Part shown: positions 45,374-53,683 of the stretch, piece after piece
How the letters are laid out: each line of letters starts with the position of its first letter
Position numbering within the stretch: position 1 is the first letter of the stretch
Notes under the pieces: generated by a model
Told to the model about the DNA's origin: nothing
The model's database searches: none
The model's input: the letters and a program-made list of their open reading frames with translations, nothing else
NCBI GenBank assembly: GCA_021647705.1
Contig: JAKIUF010000006.1
Location: 83,562 to 147,561 of the forward strand
DNA from: Gammaproteobacteria bacterium
GTDB taxonomy: Bacteria; Pseudomonadota; Gammaproteobacteria; SZUA-152
Direction of reading: 5' to 3'
DNA: 64,000 bases
Program-made: the position numbers and the translations under genes

Positions 45374-45958
45374 ATGGTCCGGCGACAACCTGCTTACTCC
45401 AGCCGCACCCCCCGATTTTGGGTCACTTTAGGGTGGCTTGTGCTGCTGACAGGTTGCACAACACTGTCTGGTGCCGCCCGCCAGGATTTCCAGTTATTAC
45501 CACCAGACACCATTAAACAGTCCGTCACTGTTTTGCTGAAACTCGACAGCAGTCAGGGAGAAGTCAGCTATCACCGGGAAGCTGTATTAAACGTGGATGC
45601 AGAACGAATCTACTTGGTCATATTGGGCCCACTGGGTCAACGTTTGGCAACTCTTGATTTCGATGGTCAGCGGCTAACCGTCGATCGCAGCAGTCCCATC
45701 CCCTTCGATGCTTCCCTCGAAAAACTACTTGGGGAGTTACAAATGATATTCTGGCCCCTGACGGCACTGAACGCTGGCGAATGGAATCAGGACTGGTTTT
45801 TTGACGAAAAAAAAAATATCCGTCTCGTGTATCATAAACAAAAATTGGTGGCAGAAATTCATCGACACTCGCCATCGCCCTGGAACGGCAGCTTTCACTA
45901 CAACAGCAAAATATCTGATTACCATTTGAGCATACACTCCAGCCAACTGAATCAATAA
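45374..45958 (+). CDS. apeN: DUF3261 outer-membrane lipoprotein (ApeN-like)
   Basis: I take the ATG at 45374, which gives a 194-residue lipoprotein: a basic leader, then TLGWLVLLTGCTTLSG with lipid-modified Cys. The frame is open back to 45200, but that part reads like inserted or repeat sequence. DUF3261 proteins accompany ApeL and ApeM in aryl-polyene clusters and are thought to receive the product at the outer membrane, like LolB. Typical patterns are YLVILGPLGQRLATLDFDGQ (starting from IYLV) and LLGELQMIFWPLTAL. The next gene starts 14 bases on. The insertion upstream may have cost it the original promoter linkage. Confidence 0.75.
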   Translation: MVRRQPAYSSRTPRFWVTLGWLVLLTGCTTLSGAARQDFQLLPPDTIKQSVTVLLKLDSSQGEVSYHREAVLNVDAERIYLVILGPLGQRLATLDFDGQRLTVDRSSPIPFDASLEKLLGELQMIFWPLTALNAGEWNQDWFFDEKKNIRLVYHKQKLVAEIHRHSPSPWNGSFHYNSKISDYHLSIHSSQLNQ

Positions 45959-45971
45959 CCCGAAGCATTTT

Positions 45972-46448
45972 ATGACGACATCAACATTTTTCAATTCCGT
46001 TTCTGACGTGCTGCCTCATCGCGGTAAAATGATTCTGCTGGACAGCATCGAATCATGGGATGAAAACCATTTGGAAGCTTCGGTGCTGCACCGTGGCAAC
46101 AGCCTGTTCAGCGACCCGGACGGTAATGTGCCCTGCTGGGCCGGCATCGAATATATGGCGCAGGCGATCAGTGCATTAGCCGGAATCCACGCCTTGCAAA
46201 AAGGTGAGCCAGTGCAAATCGGCCTCCTCCTGGGCACACGGAAATATGAGGCCCAGGTGGCATATTTTCAGCGCGACACCAAAATCGCTGTCAAGGTCGA
46301 GAAAGTTTTTGTGGGCGAAAACAATCTATCCGCCTTTGCCTGCACAATCCATTCAGATAGACTCTTAGCCAAAGCTCTGGTTAAGGCTATCCAACCAGAT
46401 AACATCGAAGACATTATCGAAAACAACCAGAAGCCTGTCCGAAAATGA
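45972..46448 (+). CDS. apeP: ApeP-like 3-hydroxyacyl-ACP dehydratase
   Basis: A 158-residue hotdog protein: DVLPHRGKMILLDSIESWDE, then GIEYMAQAISALAGIHALQK with the central Glu and Gln, and IGLLLGTRKYEAQVAYF. It matches the ApeP family that works with ApeI. It has 14 bases to the apeN stop on one side and about 67 bases to the reductase start on the other, so it belongs to the apeN-apeP-apeQ-apeR run. A second ApeP-like protein is at 27607. Confidence 0.85.
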   Translation: MTTSTFFNSVSDVLPHRGKMILLDSIESWDENHLEASVLHRGNSLFSDPDGNVPCWAGIEYMAQAISALAGIHALQKGEPVQIGLLLGTRKYEAQVAYFQRDTKIAVKVEKVFVGENNLSAFACTIHSDRLLAKALVKAIQPDNIEDIIENNQKPVRK

Positions 46449-46515
46449 TCAAAAAAATGGACTCAAAATGGCTATCTCTCACGACGACTTTCATTCTCGG
46501 ACAGGTTCCCAGGTT

Positions 46516-47241
46516 ATGACAAAATCCGTATTAGTAACCGGCTCCAGCCGGGGGATCGGCAAAGCCATTGCCCTGCGTCTGGCCAAAGAGGGTTACCAGG
46601 TCGTACTCCACTGCCGCAATAATCAGGAGGCTGCCGAACAAACTCTTGCAGAGATTCGTACTACCGGGGGTGACGGCCGCATTCTCCGGTTTGACATCTC
46701 CGACCGCAGCCAGTCTGCCCAGGTATTGCAACAGGATATTGAAGCCAATGAAGCCTATTACGGGGTTATTTGTAACGCCGGACTAGCGCGAGATGCTGCC
46801 TTTCCGGCATTGACAGAAGCAGACTGGGACGACGTTATTCACACCAACCTGGATGGTTTTTACAATGTGCTGCACCCAATCGTTATGCCTATGGTGCGCA
46901 GACGAAGCCCGGGGCGAATTATTACTCTTTCCTCCGTTTCCGGTCTCATGGGCAACCGTGGGCAAGTCAACTACAGCGCAGCGAAAGCGGGTATCATCGG
47001 CGCGTCCAAAGCTCTGGCTGTGGAGCTGGCCAAACGGAAAATTACCGTCAATTGTGTAGCTCCCGGTCTGATTGAAACCGAAATGGTGGAACAGGTTCAG
47101 TTGGATGAGGCATTAAAAATGATCCCCTTGCGTAGAATGGGAAAAGCGGAAGAAGTCGCTGGTCTGGTCAGTTATCTCTGTTCCGATGACGCGGCGTACA
47201 TTACCCGTCAGGTCATTTCAATCAACGGCGGTATGCTCTGA
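46516..47241 (+). CDS. apeQ: 3-oxoacyl-ACP reductase, FabG-like (ApeQ-like)
   Basis: From the ATG at 46516 this is a 241-residue short-chain dehydrogenase. It has the NAD(P) motif SVLVTGSSRGIGKAIALRLA, the N-A-G stretch VICNAGLARDAAF, the catalytic Ser in ITLSSVSGLMG and the Tyr-x3-Lys pair NYSAAKAGI. An in-frame ATG at 46468 would add 16 residues before the Rossmann fold and is less likely. It reduces the 3-ketoacyl-ACP at each elongation step. It abuts the ketosynthase gene directly (TGA, then ATG). Confidence 0.9.
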   Translation: MTKSVLVTGSSRGIGKAIALRLAKEGYQVVLHCRNNQEAAEQTLAEIRTTGGDGRILRFDISDRSQSAQVLQQDIEANEAYYGVICNAGLARDAAFPALTEADWDDVIHTNLDGFYNVLHPIVMPMVRRRSPGRIITLSSVSGLMGNRGQVNYSAAKAGIIGASKALAVELAKRKITVNCVAPGLIETEMVEQVQLDEALKMIPLRRMGKAEEVAGLVSYLCSDDAAYITRQVISINGGML

Positions 47242-48486
47242 ATGAGCAAACGAGTCGTTATCACAGGGGCCGGTGTCATCAGTTCGTTGGGGAACAACTG
47301 GGCACAATTCAGTGCCAACCTGAATAATAAAGTCAGCGGTATCTGTTACATGCCTGAATGGGATGTCTTTCCGGATCTCAACACTCGTCTGGCGGGGCCC
47401 GTCACCGATTTCGAAAAACCGTCACATTATTCACGGAAACAAACCCGCTCCATGAGCCGGGTTGCCCTCATGGCAACCCGGGCAACAGAACTGGCCCTGG
47501 AAGAGAGCAACCTGCTCGGCGATCCGGTAATAAACAGTGGAGACATGGGCGTCTCCTATGGCTCATCCACAGGCAGTGTCGATGCCACCAAAGAATTCGT
47601 CAACATGTTGACCCGTCACGATGTCGCCGGCATCACTGCCACCAGTTATATTCGCATGATGGGGCACACGACGCCGGTTAATATCGGTGTCTTTTTTGGC
47701 ATCAAAGGGCGTCTCATTACCACTTCCAGTGCCTGTACCTCCGGTAGCCAGGGTATAGGCTGCGCCTACGAAGCCATCAAATACGGCAAACAGAAGCTGA
47801 TGGTAGCTGGCGGTGCCGAAGAGCTGTGCGTTTCGGAAGCTGTAGTCTTCGACACCTTGTACGCCACCAGCACCAAAAACAATACACCTCATCAAACTCC
47901 CAGCCCGTTCGACCATCAACGCGACGGCTTGGTCATCGGTGAGGGTGCAGGCACCTTGATTCTTGAGGAACTGGAGCATGCCCTTGCCCGTGGTGCCAAC
48001 ATTCTTGCCGAGATCGTAGGTTTCGGCACCAATTCTGACGGTGGCCACGTCACCCGACCGGAATCCGATAACATGGGTAAAGCCATGCAACTGGCACTGC
48101 AAGATGCCTCATTGGACAGGAGGGCCATCGGCTATATCAATGCCCACGGTACCGCCACAGCCCGGGGAGACATTGCCGAATCCCAGGCAACCAGCCACCT
48201 GTTCGGTAACAATACTCCTGTCAGCACACTCAAAGGCAATCTGGGCCACACTCTGGGTGCCTGCGGCGCTATCGAAGCCTGGGCAAGCATCAATATGATG
48301 AATGAAAACAGATTTGCACCCACCCTAAACCTGCAAACGCCCGATGAGCAATGTGGCGATCTGGATTACATCATTAATAACGTCCGCGAACTGGACTGTG
48401 AATATGTGATGAGTAACAATTTTGCGTTTGGTGGCATCAACACATCATTGATTTTTAGACGCTGGCCAACCGCCCTCCAACCATAA
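47242..48486 (+). CDS. apeR: Beta-ketoacyl-ACP synthase (ApeR-like)
   Basis: A 414-residue FabF-type condensing enzyme with Cys165 in ITTSSACTSGSQGIGCAYEA, His in GYINAHGTATARGDIAES, and GNLGHTLGACGAIEAW. The Cys-His-His set is complete. It is the last gene of the rightward operon. Together with the ApeO/ApeC pair in the leftward operon, it gives the cluster two condensing systems, as in other aryl-polyene clusters. Here ApeR is thought to take the early extension steps. Start immediately after apeQ. Confidence 0.9.
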   Translation: MSKRVVITGAGVISSLGNNWAQFSANLNNKVSGICYMPEWDVFPDLNTRLAGPVTDFEKPSHYSRKQTRSMSRVALMATRATELALEESNLLGDPVINSGDMGVSYGSSTGSVDATKEFVNMLTRHDVAGITATSYIRMMGHTTPVNIGVFFGIKGRLITTSSACTSGSQGIGCAYEAIKYGKQKLMVAGGAEELCVSEAVVFDTLYATSTKNNTPHQTPSPFDHQRDGLVIGEGAGTLILEELEHALARGANILAEIVGFGTNSDGGHVTRPESDNMGKAMQLALQDASLDRRAIGYINAHGTATARGDIAESQATSHLFGNNTPVSTLKGNLGHTLGACGAIEAWASINMMNENRFAPTLNLQTPDEQCGDLDYIINNVRELDCEYVMSNNFAFGGINTSLIFRRWPTALQP

Positions 48487-48507
48487 CCGTCAGGCTAAGA
48501 CAGCCAG

Positions 48508-48750
48508 GGTGGAACAAGCGTAGCGGTTCCAGCAAATGGGAAAGAGGCGTATTCAAGGTTCGATGAACCATCGATGTCCATCCTGACTCGCCATTTTCCG
48601 GTAAGCCTTTGTTATACCTGGATTTTTTGTTTTCTTCGAGTAGTCGGATTTTTGTTGCAGGGTTTTGATTTTTTTGTCAGCAGCCGTGAACACAGGGGCA
48701 ATTTGTTGTTCTTTATAGCCTGTTGGTGGAACCGCTGCGCTTGTTCCACC
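48508..48750. repeat. Inverted pair of GGTGGAAC-type REP palindromes
   Basis: Copies at 48508-48533 and 48725-48750 point toward each other, as at 7000-7140. The left copy has two changes (a T in the centre and an AGC end). The 190 bases between hold no credible gene, although small frames can be drawn. The whole 48487-48963 gap is otherwise without features. Confidence 0.8.
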
Positions 48751-48963
48751 CTACGCTTTTACGCTGCTTGAACAAAGGAACAAAAAATCGATGAACACCC
48801 CAACGCCACCCTCTTCACGAGCAGAGCAGGCCTGGCGGCTATGGCCTTCCAACCTTGATACACTGTCAAAGCTCGGAAACATGCACGTCCCCAAGTATAA
48901 AACATGATAAAGAATTACGATGAACCGGCCGGGCATGCACGATACACATGCCCGACCTAGCTC

Positions 48964-49362
48964 TTACAACCTGTTTAACTGAAGGTTGATATCCCGTTGC
49001 AAGTTTTCGACCCAGCTATTGAATTTTGGATGGATTTCTCCTTCCTTATAGTTGAGCTCTTCGCTGTCCTTGTAGTTAATGCTGTATGACTTTGCATCGT
49101 AGGTGATATCAACTTTTGCCACATGTTTGCGCACCGAAAGTATGCCGACAATATGACCCTCTCCGTCCTGTTTCATTATCCAGCCCCGCTTTACACCCGC
49201 ACGTTTGATGGCTTCTCCAACTTTATCCAGGCTCACATCCTGATCACTGACGGCAGCAACTGGGGAATTTTCTATGTTATAAACCGGTACAGTCCCGCGA
49301 CAACCTGTAACCAGAATTAAAAAAACGGAAATAATCACCACGCTGAGCATGGAATGTTTCAT
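48964..49362 (-). CDS. Small lipoprotein, unknown
   Basis: A 132-residue lipoprotein: signal peptide with LILVTGCRG, Cys21 as lipidation site. The mature part has VGEAIKRAGVKRGWIMKQ, then GILSVRKHVAKVDITYDAKS, YSINYKDSEELNY and FNSWVENLQRDINLQL. This pattern of alternating H-x-A-x-V-x-I-x-Y and a C-terminal WVxNLxxDI helix recurs in small proteobacterial lipoproteins of unknown role. It is convergent with apeR across the repeats. Probably outer-membrane, since Arg follows the Cys instead of an inner-membrane retention Asp. No partner gene is evident. Confidence 0.7.
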   Translation of the reverse strand: MKHSMLSVVIISVFLILVTGCRGTVPVYNIENSPVAAVSDQDVSLDKVGEAIKRAGVKRGWIMKQDGEGHIVGILSVRKHVAKVDITYDAKSYSINYKDSEELNYKEGEIHPKFNSWVENLQRDINLQLNRL

Positions 49363-49636
49363 ACAAGTTTCTCCCTGATATTTAGCTTACATTTATTGAC
49401 AGCATTGATTATATATTTTTCCGGCCAACGCTATCAACCACTCTGAATATTCATCAAATTTATTTCACATAATATCCCAAAAATCTGAACAGCCTAGCAA
49501 GTGTATCTTCTTGCTCCTTCCTGGTCTAATACCCCATTAGGAAAAAGGAAGAAATACGGGACGAGCGCGTAATAACATCCCGGTTTGGTGCTCATATCCA
49601 GCCTGGATTTGTTCGTTCTAATTGAACAAAAACCAT

Positions 49637-49650
49637 GTAGGGTGGGCACG
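49637..49650. repeat. GTAGGGTGGGCACG REP-like repeat
   Basis: The half-palindrome is followed by TTTTTTGTGCCTACGC, an imperfect inverse arm. A degenerate piece with the same logic lies near 49853-49875 (CGTAGGCACAAAAACGTGCC). The remnant of a REP transposase sits between them. Confidence 0.65.
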
Positions 49651-49671
49651 TTTTTTGTGCCTACGCAGAGA

Positions 49672-49840
49672 TCACTCTCCACAATTCACACCATCAACAT
49701 CTGAATCGCATGCTGCCCAACCCACAGAATATTTTTCTTCCTTGATATAGCGATACAATGTTGAATATGGCCATTGAATCAACCCTTCACACAAACCGTG
49801 TTTCACTGGATTGTTATGAACAATTAATTTTTTGGATTGG
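49672..49840 (-). pseudogene. REP-transposase C-terminal remnant
   Basis: Minus-strand frames read HNNPVKHGLCEGLIQWPF and then, after a frame change, YRYIKEEKYSVGWAACDSD. Y1 REP transposases have the pattern HYNPVKHGL...WPFSSFHRYV..G.Y..DW. The gene is frame-broken and lacks its HUH part. It lies between two GTGGGCACG-type repeats, which hints that this family mobilised them. Confidence 0.6.
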
Positions 49841-50064
49841 GTTTATTTTCCGCGTAGGCACAAAAACGTGCCTTTATGACCTGCGGGAACACCCTACTCA
49901 GCTATATCCAATACGAATAAACCGCCTCCTGGCTAACCCAAAACCCGGAAGAATAAATATGCTGTTTCGACAGCCTACATAACCGTCAAGCGAGCCCTAC
50001 CCGGGTAGATGGTGAAGTGTTCATAGGTTTTTAGTTCCGTTCTATTCGGCACAGGGTAGAATCA

Positions 50065-50090
50065 GGTGGAGCAAGCGCAGCGGTTCCACC
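50065..50090. repeat. Single GGTGGAGC-type REP palindrome
   Basis: The same 26-base unit as at 7115-7140, with one change in the left arm. It lies alone in the 900-base gap 49363-50260, which otherwise holds the transposase remnant and no other feature I can support. Confidence 0.75.
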
Positions 50091-50260
50091 ATGATCTTGC
50101 ATACACCCTGCAAATTCAATGACCCTAAGGAAAAAACCACGTCACTCGAATGATTATTATCACTCTCCAGCAACTAATTAATGAATGAAAACTTTCATTA
50201 TAAATAATTAACAAGTTTGCTTAGCCGCAGATAAAACCCGGAGAAATGAACCGGCATATT

Positions 50261-51772
50261 CTAATCCAGCGATGTATCATAAGACTTGACCAACAGTCCC
50301 TTACGCCCTGATAAAAAGCTCCTGATTTTGGCACTCAAATAACCAAGACCAAAACGCAAAAGCCGCATAAAATGATTTGGATACCGAAGAGTAAGCTTTG
50401 TGTAATAAAGCCCAATTTGAGGTCTGCGATAAAAAGCCATCAGGATTTCCTGGTATTGTCGATCGAGCTCTTCCACCGACAGCCCTTCCGGAGACCAAAC
50501 AAAATTCATCCCGTTCATTTTTTCCCAATGATCTTCCTGAATATTGGTGCCATATAAATCCCGATAAATGGGCGATCCCGGATACGGCGTAAATTTGCTC
50601 AGATTCATAATGGTCATCGGTATGCGACGGATAAAATCCTTGGTCTGTGCAATGGTATCCGCATCCTCCCCCGGAAAACCAAGCATGAACAATCCCTTGG
50701 TGCGGATTCCCGCTTCAGCCGCCCAGTTTACGGCTTGTTCCGATTTTTCCACCTCTGCGGCTTTGTCCATTTTTTTCAATAATAAATTTGATCCTGTTTC
50801 CAGGCCAAATGATATTTCCCAACAGCCCGCTTTTTTCATTAACGCCAACACACCCGGCTTGACGGTGTCCACACGGGCAGTGCAACTCCAAGTCATCTTT
50901 AACCCTGAATCAAGAATCATATTGCAGAGTTCACTGACTCGCACTTTACTCGCGAGGAAAAGATCATCAACAAACATAATATGACGTACACCATAGGTAT
51001 CATGCAGATGCTGCATCATTTCAAATACCTTCGCAGGAGAATAATGCCTCACTCTGTCACCGAAAGTGGACGTGTCACAGAACTTGCAATGAAACGGACA
51101 GCCGCGCGAAGCGGCAATGGTAGCAACCGGGCCACGAGGAAAATCATAAATAGCCGGTTTATACGCCTGCGGGAAATCAGGCAACAAATCCCATGCTGGC
51201 ATGGGTAAATTATCCAACACACGGTTAATAGTTTTACCGGGCGTAACATGTATAAACAAATGTTCCCTGAAAATAATACCCGGCACTTGCATTAAATTTG
51301 TGCCCGTTTCCAATGCCGCCAACAGTTCCACCAGAATTTTTTCACCTTCACCATTTACCGCATAATCAAATTCTTTAAAACGCCTGATTGTTTCCTGCCC
51401 CATTGATGATATATGTGGGCCTCCTACTATAATGACGGTATCAGGTGAACCCTGTTTTATTTTTCGGGCTATCGATGCAGCACCCCATACACCAACGGTA
51501 AATAAAGTAATTCCGACATATGCCGGTTTTTCTTCAATAACTTTTTCAGCAACTTTCTCAATGGTCAGGTCAAAAATATCACTTTCTATAATGGAAGGCT
51601 GGTAACCATGCTCCCGTACTTCTGCCGCCAGATGCAATAACCCCAGGGATGAAGCCTGGTTTGTTATATGTTTGACGAACCCGTAGCCCGGTGCAATACG
51701 CTCATACGGAGGATTAATAAATATAATTTTATTATTATTTATCGAGTCATTTTTTAAGGCGTGTGAATGCAT
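50261..51772 (-). CDS. B12-binding radical SAM protein (BchE/HpnJ-like)
   Basis: A 503-residue enzyme. Residues 1-170 form a cobalamin-binding domain (IIFINPPYERIAPGYGFVKH, VIIVGGPHISSMGQETIRRF, AVNGEGEKILVELL). The radical SAM core has C225-x3-C229-x2-C232 in ASRGCPFHCKFCDTSTFG, IMFVDDLFLASKVRVSELC and SFGLETGSNLLLKKM. Family members methylate, cyclise or oxidise unactivated carbons. It follows the halogenase-like gene on the same strand, 47 bases on, so the two are probably one operon. Both may modify the aryl polyene. The substrate cannot be inferred. Confidence 0.88.
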   Translation of the reverse strand: MHSHALKNDSINNNKIIFINPPYERIAPGYGFVKHITNQASSLGLLHLAAEVREHGYQPSIIESDIFDLTIEKVAEKVIEEKPAYVGITLFTVGVWGAASIARKIKQGSPDTVIIVGGPHISSMGQETIRRFKEFDYAVNGEGEKILVELLAALETGTNLMQVPGIIFREHLFIHVTPGKTINRVLDNLPMPAWDLLPDFPQAYKPAIYDFPRGPVATIAASRGCPFHCKFCDTSTFGDRVRHYSPAKVFEMMQHLHDTYGVRHIMFVDDLFLASKVRVSELCNMILDSGLKMTWSCTARVDTVKPGVLALMKKAGCWEISFGLETGSNLLLKKMDKAAEVEKSEQAVNWAAEAGIRTKGLFMLGFPGEDADTIAQTKDFIRRIPMTIMNLSKFTPYPGSPIYRDLYGTNIQEDHWEKMNGMNFVWSPEGLSVEELDRQYQEILMAFYRRPQIGLYYTKLTLRYPNHFMRLLRFGLGYLSAKIRSFLSGRKGLLVKSYDTSLD

Positions 51773-51819
51773 ATCTAATCTGACCTAATCACCAAACTCA
51801 TATTAACAATGACAAATTG

Positions 51820-53154
51820 TCACAATTTGAAATTAGCCTCTTTCGCCGTGGTAGGCTTTCCGCGTAAATCAAATTTTCGCTTACGTAGCGACCGCCAGTT
51901 TTTACGAAAATCAAGCATAAATAAAGCGTAATAAAAAAATTTAAATATCAACAAATGTCGGCCAACAGGTAGCTCCCGAAATAAATCCCCAGCCAATAGG
52001 GAGGTCACACCTCTCTCTCTCTTTACACGCCTCTCGGCTCGCACCATAAACAAGTAACGCATAGCGGGTTGTGTAATTCGGTAAATAAACCATGAAAACG
52101 TTTTTAATGCCCCTCGCATTTCTTTATCATGATTCTGTATTAGCTGTTTCGCTTTTTCAGGATCGTCCAGTATTGCATTAACAACCGTGGCTCCCTTTAA
52201 TCCCCCCGCCATTCCCACCAACACACCACTCGAAAAAATCGGATCCAGAAAAGCAAATGCATCACCCACCATCAAATAACCATTGCCGGCCATATGAGAT
52301 GCTGCATAAGTGAAATTTCCTGTTGCAGTAACAGGCGTCGTTAATTTTGCCTCTTTCATACGATTGGCAACCGGTGGACATAATGCAATCGTATCCCACA
52401 AAAATTGTTCAATATCTGTTTTTCGTGAATTCAGATAATGAGGCCAACAAACTGCGCCTACACTCATACTGCCATCCTTAAATGGGATCATCCAGAACCA
52501 ACCATGCTCAAACCACGCAAGAGAAATATTACCTTCATCGCGTCCTTCGCGTCTGACAACGTGGTCAAAGTGAGCAAAGATTGCAGCACTGTTATGCTCT
52601 TTACTACGTTTTTTGGTATTAAATTTTCGGGCAAGAAATGTCGAACGACCCGATGCATCTACAATAAAGCGTGCCTGCCATTTTTTGGCATTACCATCAC
52701 CATCGACACATTCCACCACTGATGAATGATCATCATTAAAATGTACTGATGTAACACGGGTTTTTTCAAATGTTTTCACGCCTTTTTCTGCGGCATTGCG
52801 AAACAATATTGTATCAAGGTCCTCACGCTTGACCTCATATGCAAAAGGAAAACTGCTATCCAGCGCATTTTCAAAATAATAGGTGGCCTGGTTCTGATAA
52901 TTTTCATCGTTGAACTCAGCGCCGTATTTGCGTATACCAATTTCCTCTACCTGATCAAGAACGCCTAACTCTTCGAATATGGGCATATTCATTGGCAACA
53001 GCGACTCGCCAATATGAAACCGGGGGTGCTGTTCTTTTTCCACCATCACCACATCGCGCCCCATTTGAGCCAGTTTTGTCGAAATCGTTGAGCCTGCAGG
53101 GCCTCCACCTATTACCAGCACATCACACTTATGACTATTTTCAGTACGCTGCAT
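51820..53154 (-). CDS. FAD-dependent halogenase-like oxidoreductase
   Basis: A 444-residue flavoprotein. The N-terminal VLVIGGGPAGSTISTKLAQM has the Gly-x-Gly-x2-Gly motif at 16-21. FHIGESLLPMNMPIFEELG, GIRKYGAEF (Lys76, where halogenases carry their reactive Lys) and HGWFWMIPFKDGSMSVG, with W-x-W-x-I-P at 219-224, all agree with flavin halogenases. The same fold also includes geranylgeranyl-reductase-type enzymes, which can share the WFWMIP stretch. Xanthomonadins are brominated, so a halogenase near this cluster fits. The gene lies 3.4 kb from apeR and is operonic with the radical SAM gene. Confidence 0.7.
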   Translation of the reverse strand: MQRTENSHKCDVLVIGGGPAGSTISTKLAQMGRDVVMVEKEQHPRFHIGESLLPMNMPIFEELGVLDQVEEIGIRKYGAEFNDENYQNQATYYFENALDSSFPFAYEVKREDLDTILFRNAAEKGVKTFEKTRVTSVHFNDDHSSVVECVDGDGNAKKWQARFIVDASGRSTFLARKFNTKKRSKEHNSAAIFAHFDHVVRREGRDEGNISLAWFEHGWFWMIPFKDGSMSVGAVCWPHYLNSRKTDIEQFLWDTIALCPPVANRMKEAKLTTPVTATGNFTYAASHMAGNGYLMVGDAFAFLDPIFSSGVLVGMAGGLKGATVVNAILDDPEKAKQLIQNHDKEMRGALKTFSWFIYRITQPAMRYLFMVRAERRVKRERGVTSLLAGDLFRELPVGRHLLIFKFFYYALFMLDFRKNWRSLRKRKFDLRGKPTTAKEANFKL

Positions 53155-53510
53155 AACTATCTTCTCTTATTTATTTTTCTGAAAAACTGTTTTCATCAGT
53201 TCGGGAAACATCGCCTCAAGTGGGTCACATCGAAGAATGCGAGTCATTGTGAACACACACTGGCCATAAGAAAATACAACGTGAAAGAGTGTTCATAAAA
53301 ACCTGTAACTACCTGACTCAAGAAGTAAAAATACCCGTTTTCCACCTACGCCTGCACAAATTCAGGATACAGTAATAGTGACACATTAACACCACCAAAA
53401 AAATGCTGTCGCAATACAGAAATGGTCATTTTTAACGGTATTCACCGTCTGTGTCATGACAAATTTCCGGCCCGTTGTGAGCAACCCGGAAAAATCGTAG
53501 GAACGGAATA
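53155..53510. other. Intergenic region upstream of the halogenase-like gene, with one tiny frame
   Basis: The only candidate is a 26-residue minus-strand frame at 53167-53247 (MTRILRCDPLEAMFPELM and a short basic tail), ending 12 bases before the halogenase start. It has no clear ribosome site. It could be a leader peptide or nothing. No other signal was recognised in this gap. Confidence 0.25.
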
Positions 53511-53587
53511 TGGTGGCTATGCCCTGATTCGAACAGGGGACCCCATCATTATGAGTGATGTGCTCTAACCAGCTGAGCTACATAGCC
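53511..53587 (-). tRNA. tRNA-Met (CAT), elongator
   Basis: A 77-base tRNA with CCA encoded. The acceptor GGCTATG pairs with CATAGCC. The D-arm is AGCTCAGCTGGTTAGAGC, the anticodon stem-loop CATCA-CTCATAA-TGATG with CAT, and the T-arm is CCCTGTTCGAATCAGGG. The sequence follows the elongator tRNA-Met pattern (GGCTAYGTAGCTCAG), not initiator. It is the expected substrate of the TmcA enzyme encoded at 4492-6669. Confidence 0.95.
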
Positions 53588-53683
53588 ATTTAAGAAATGA
53601 TCCGGCAAGCCGGATTTGAAAGAGGCGGAATTGTATGGTTTCCCGGCAGACTTGTCCAGCCGTTATGCGATTCTCACCCGACT

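Noticed and set aside
48574..48771. 65-residue forward frame between the REP pair
   Set aside because: It crosses a repeat, has no homology-like pattern and no ribosome site.
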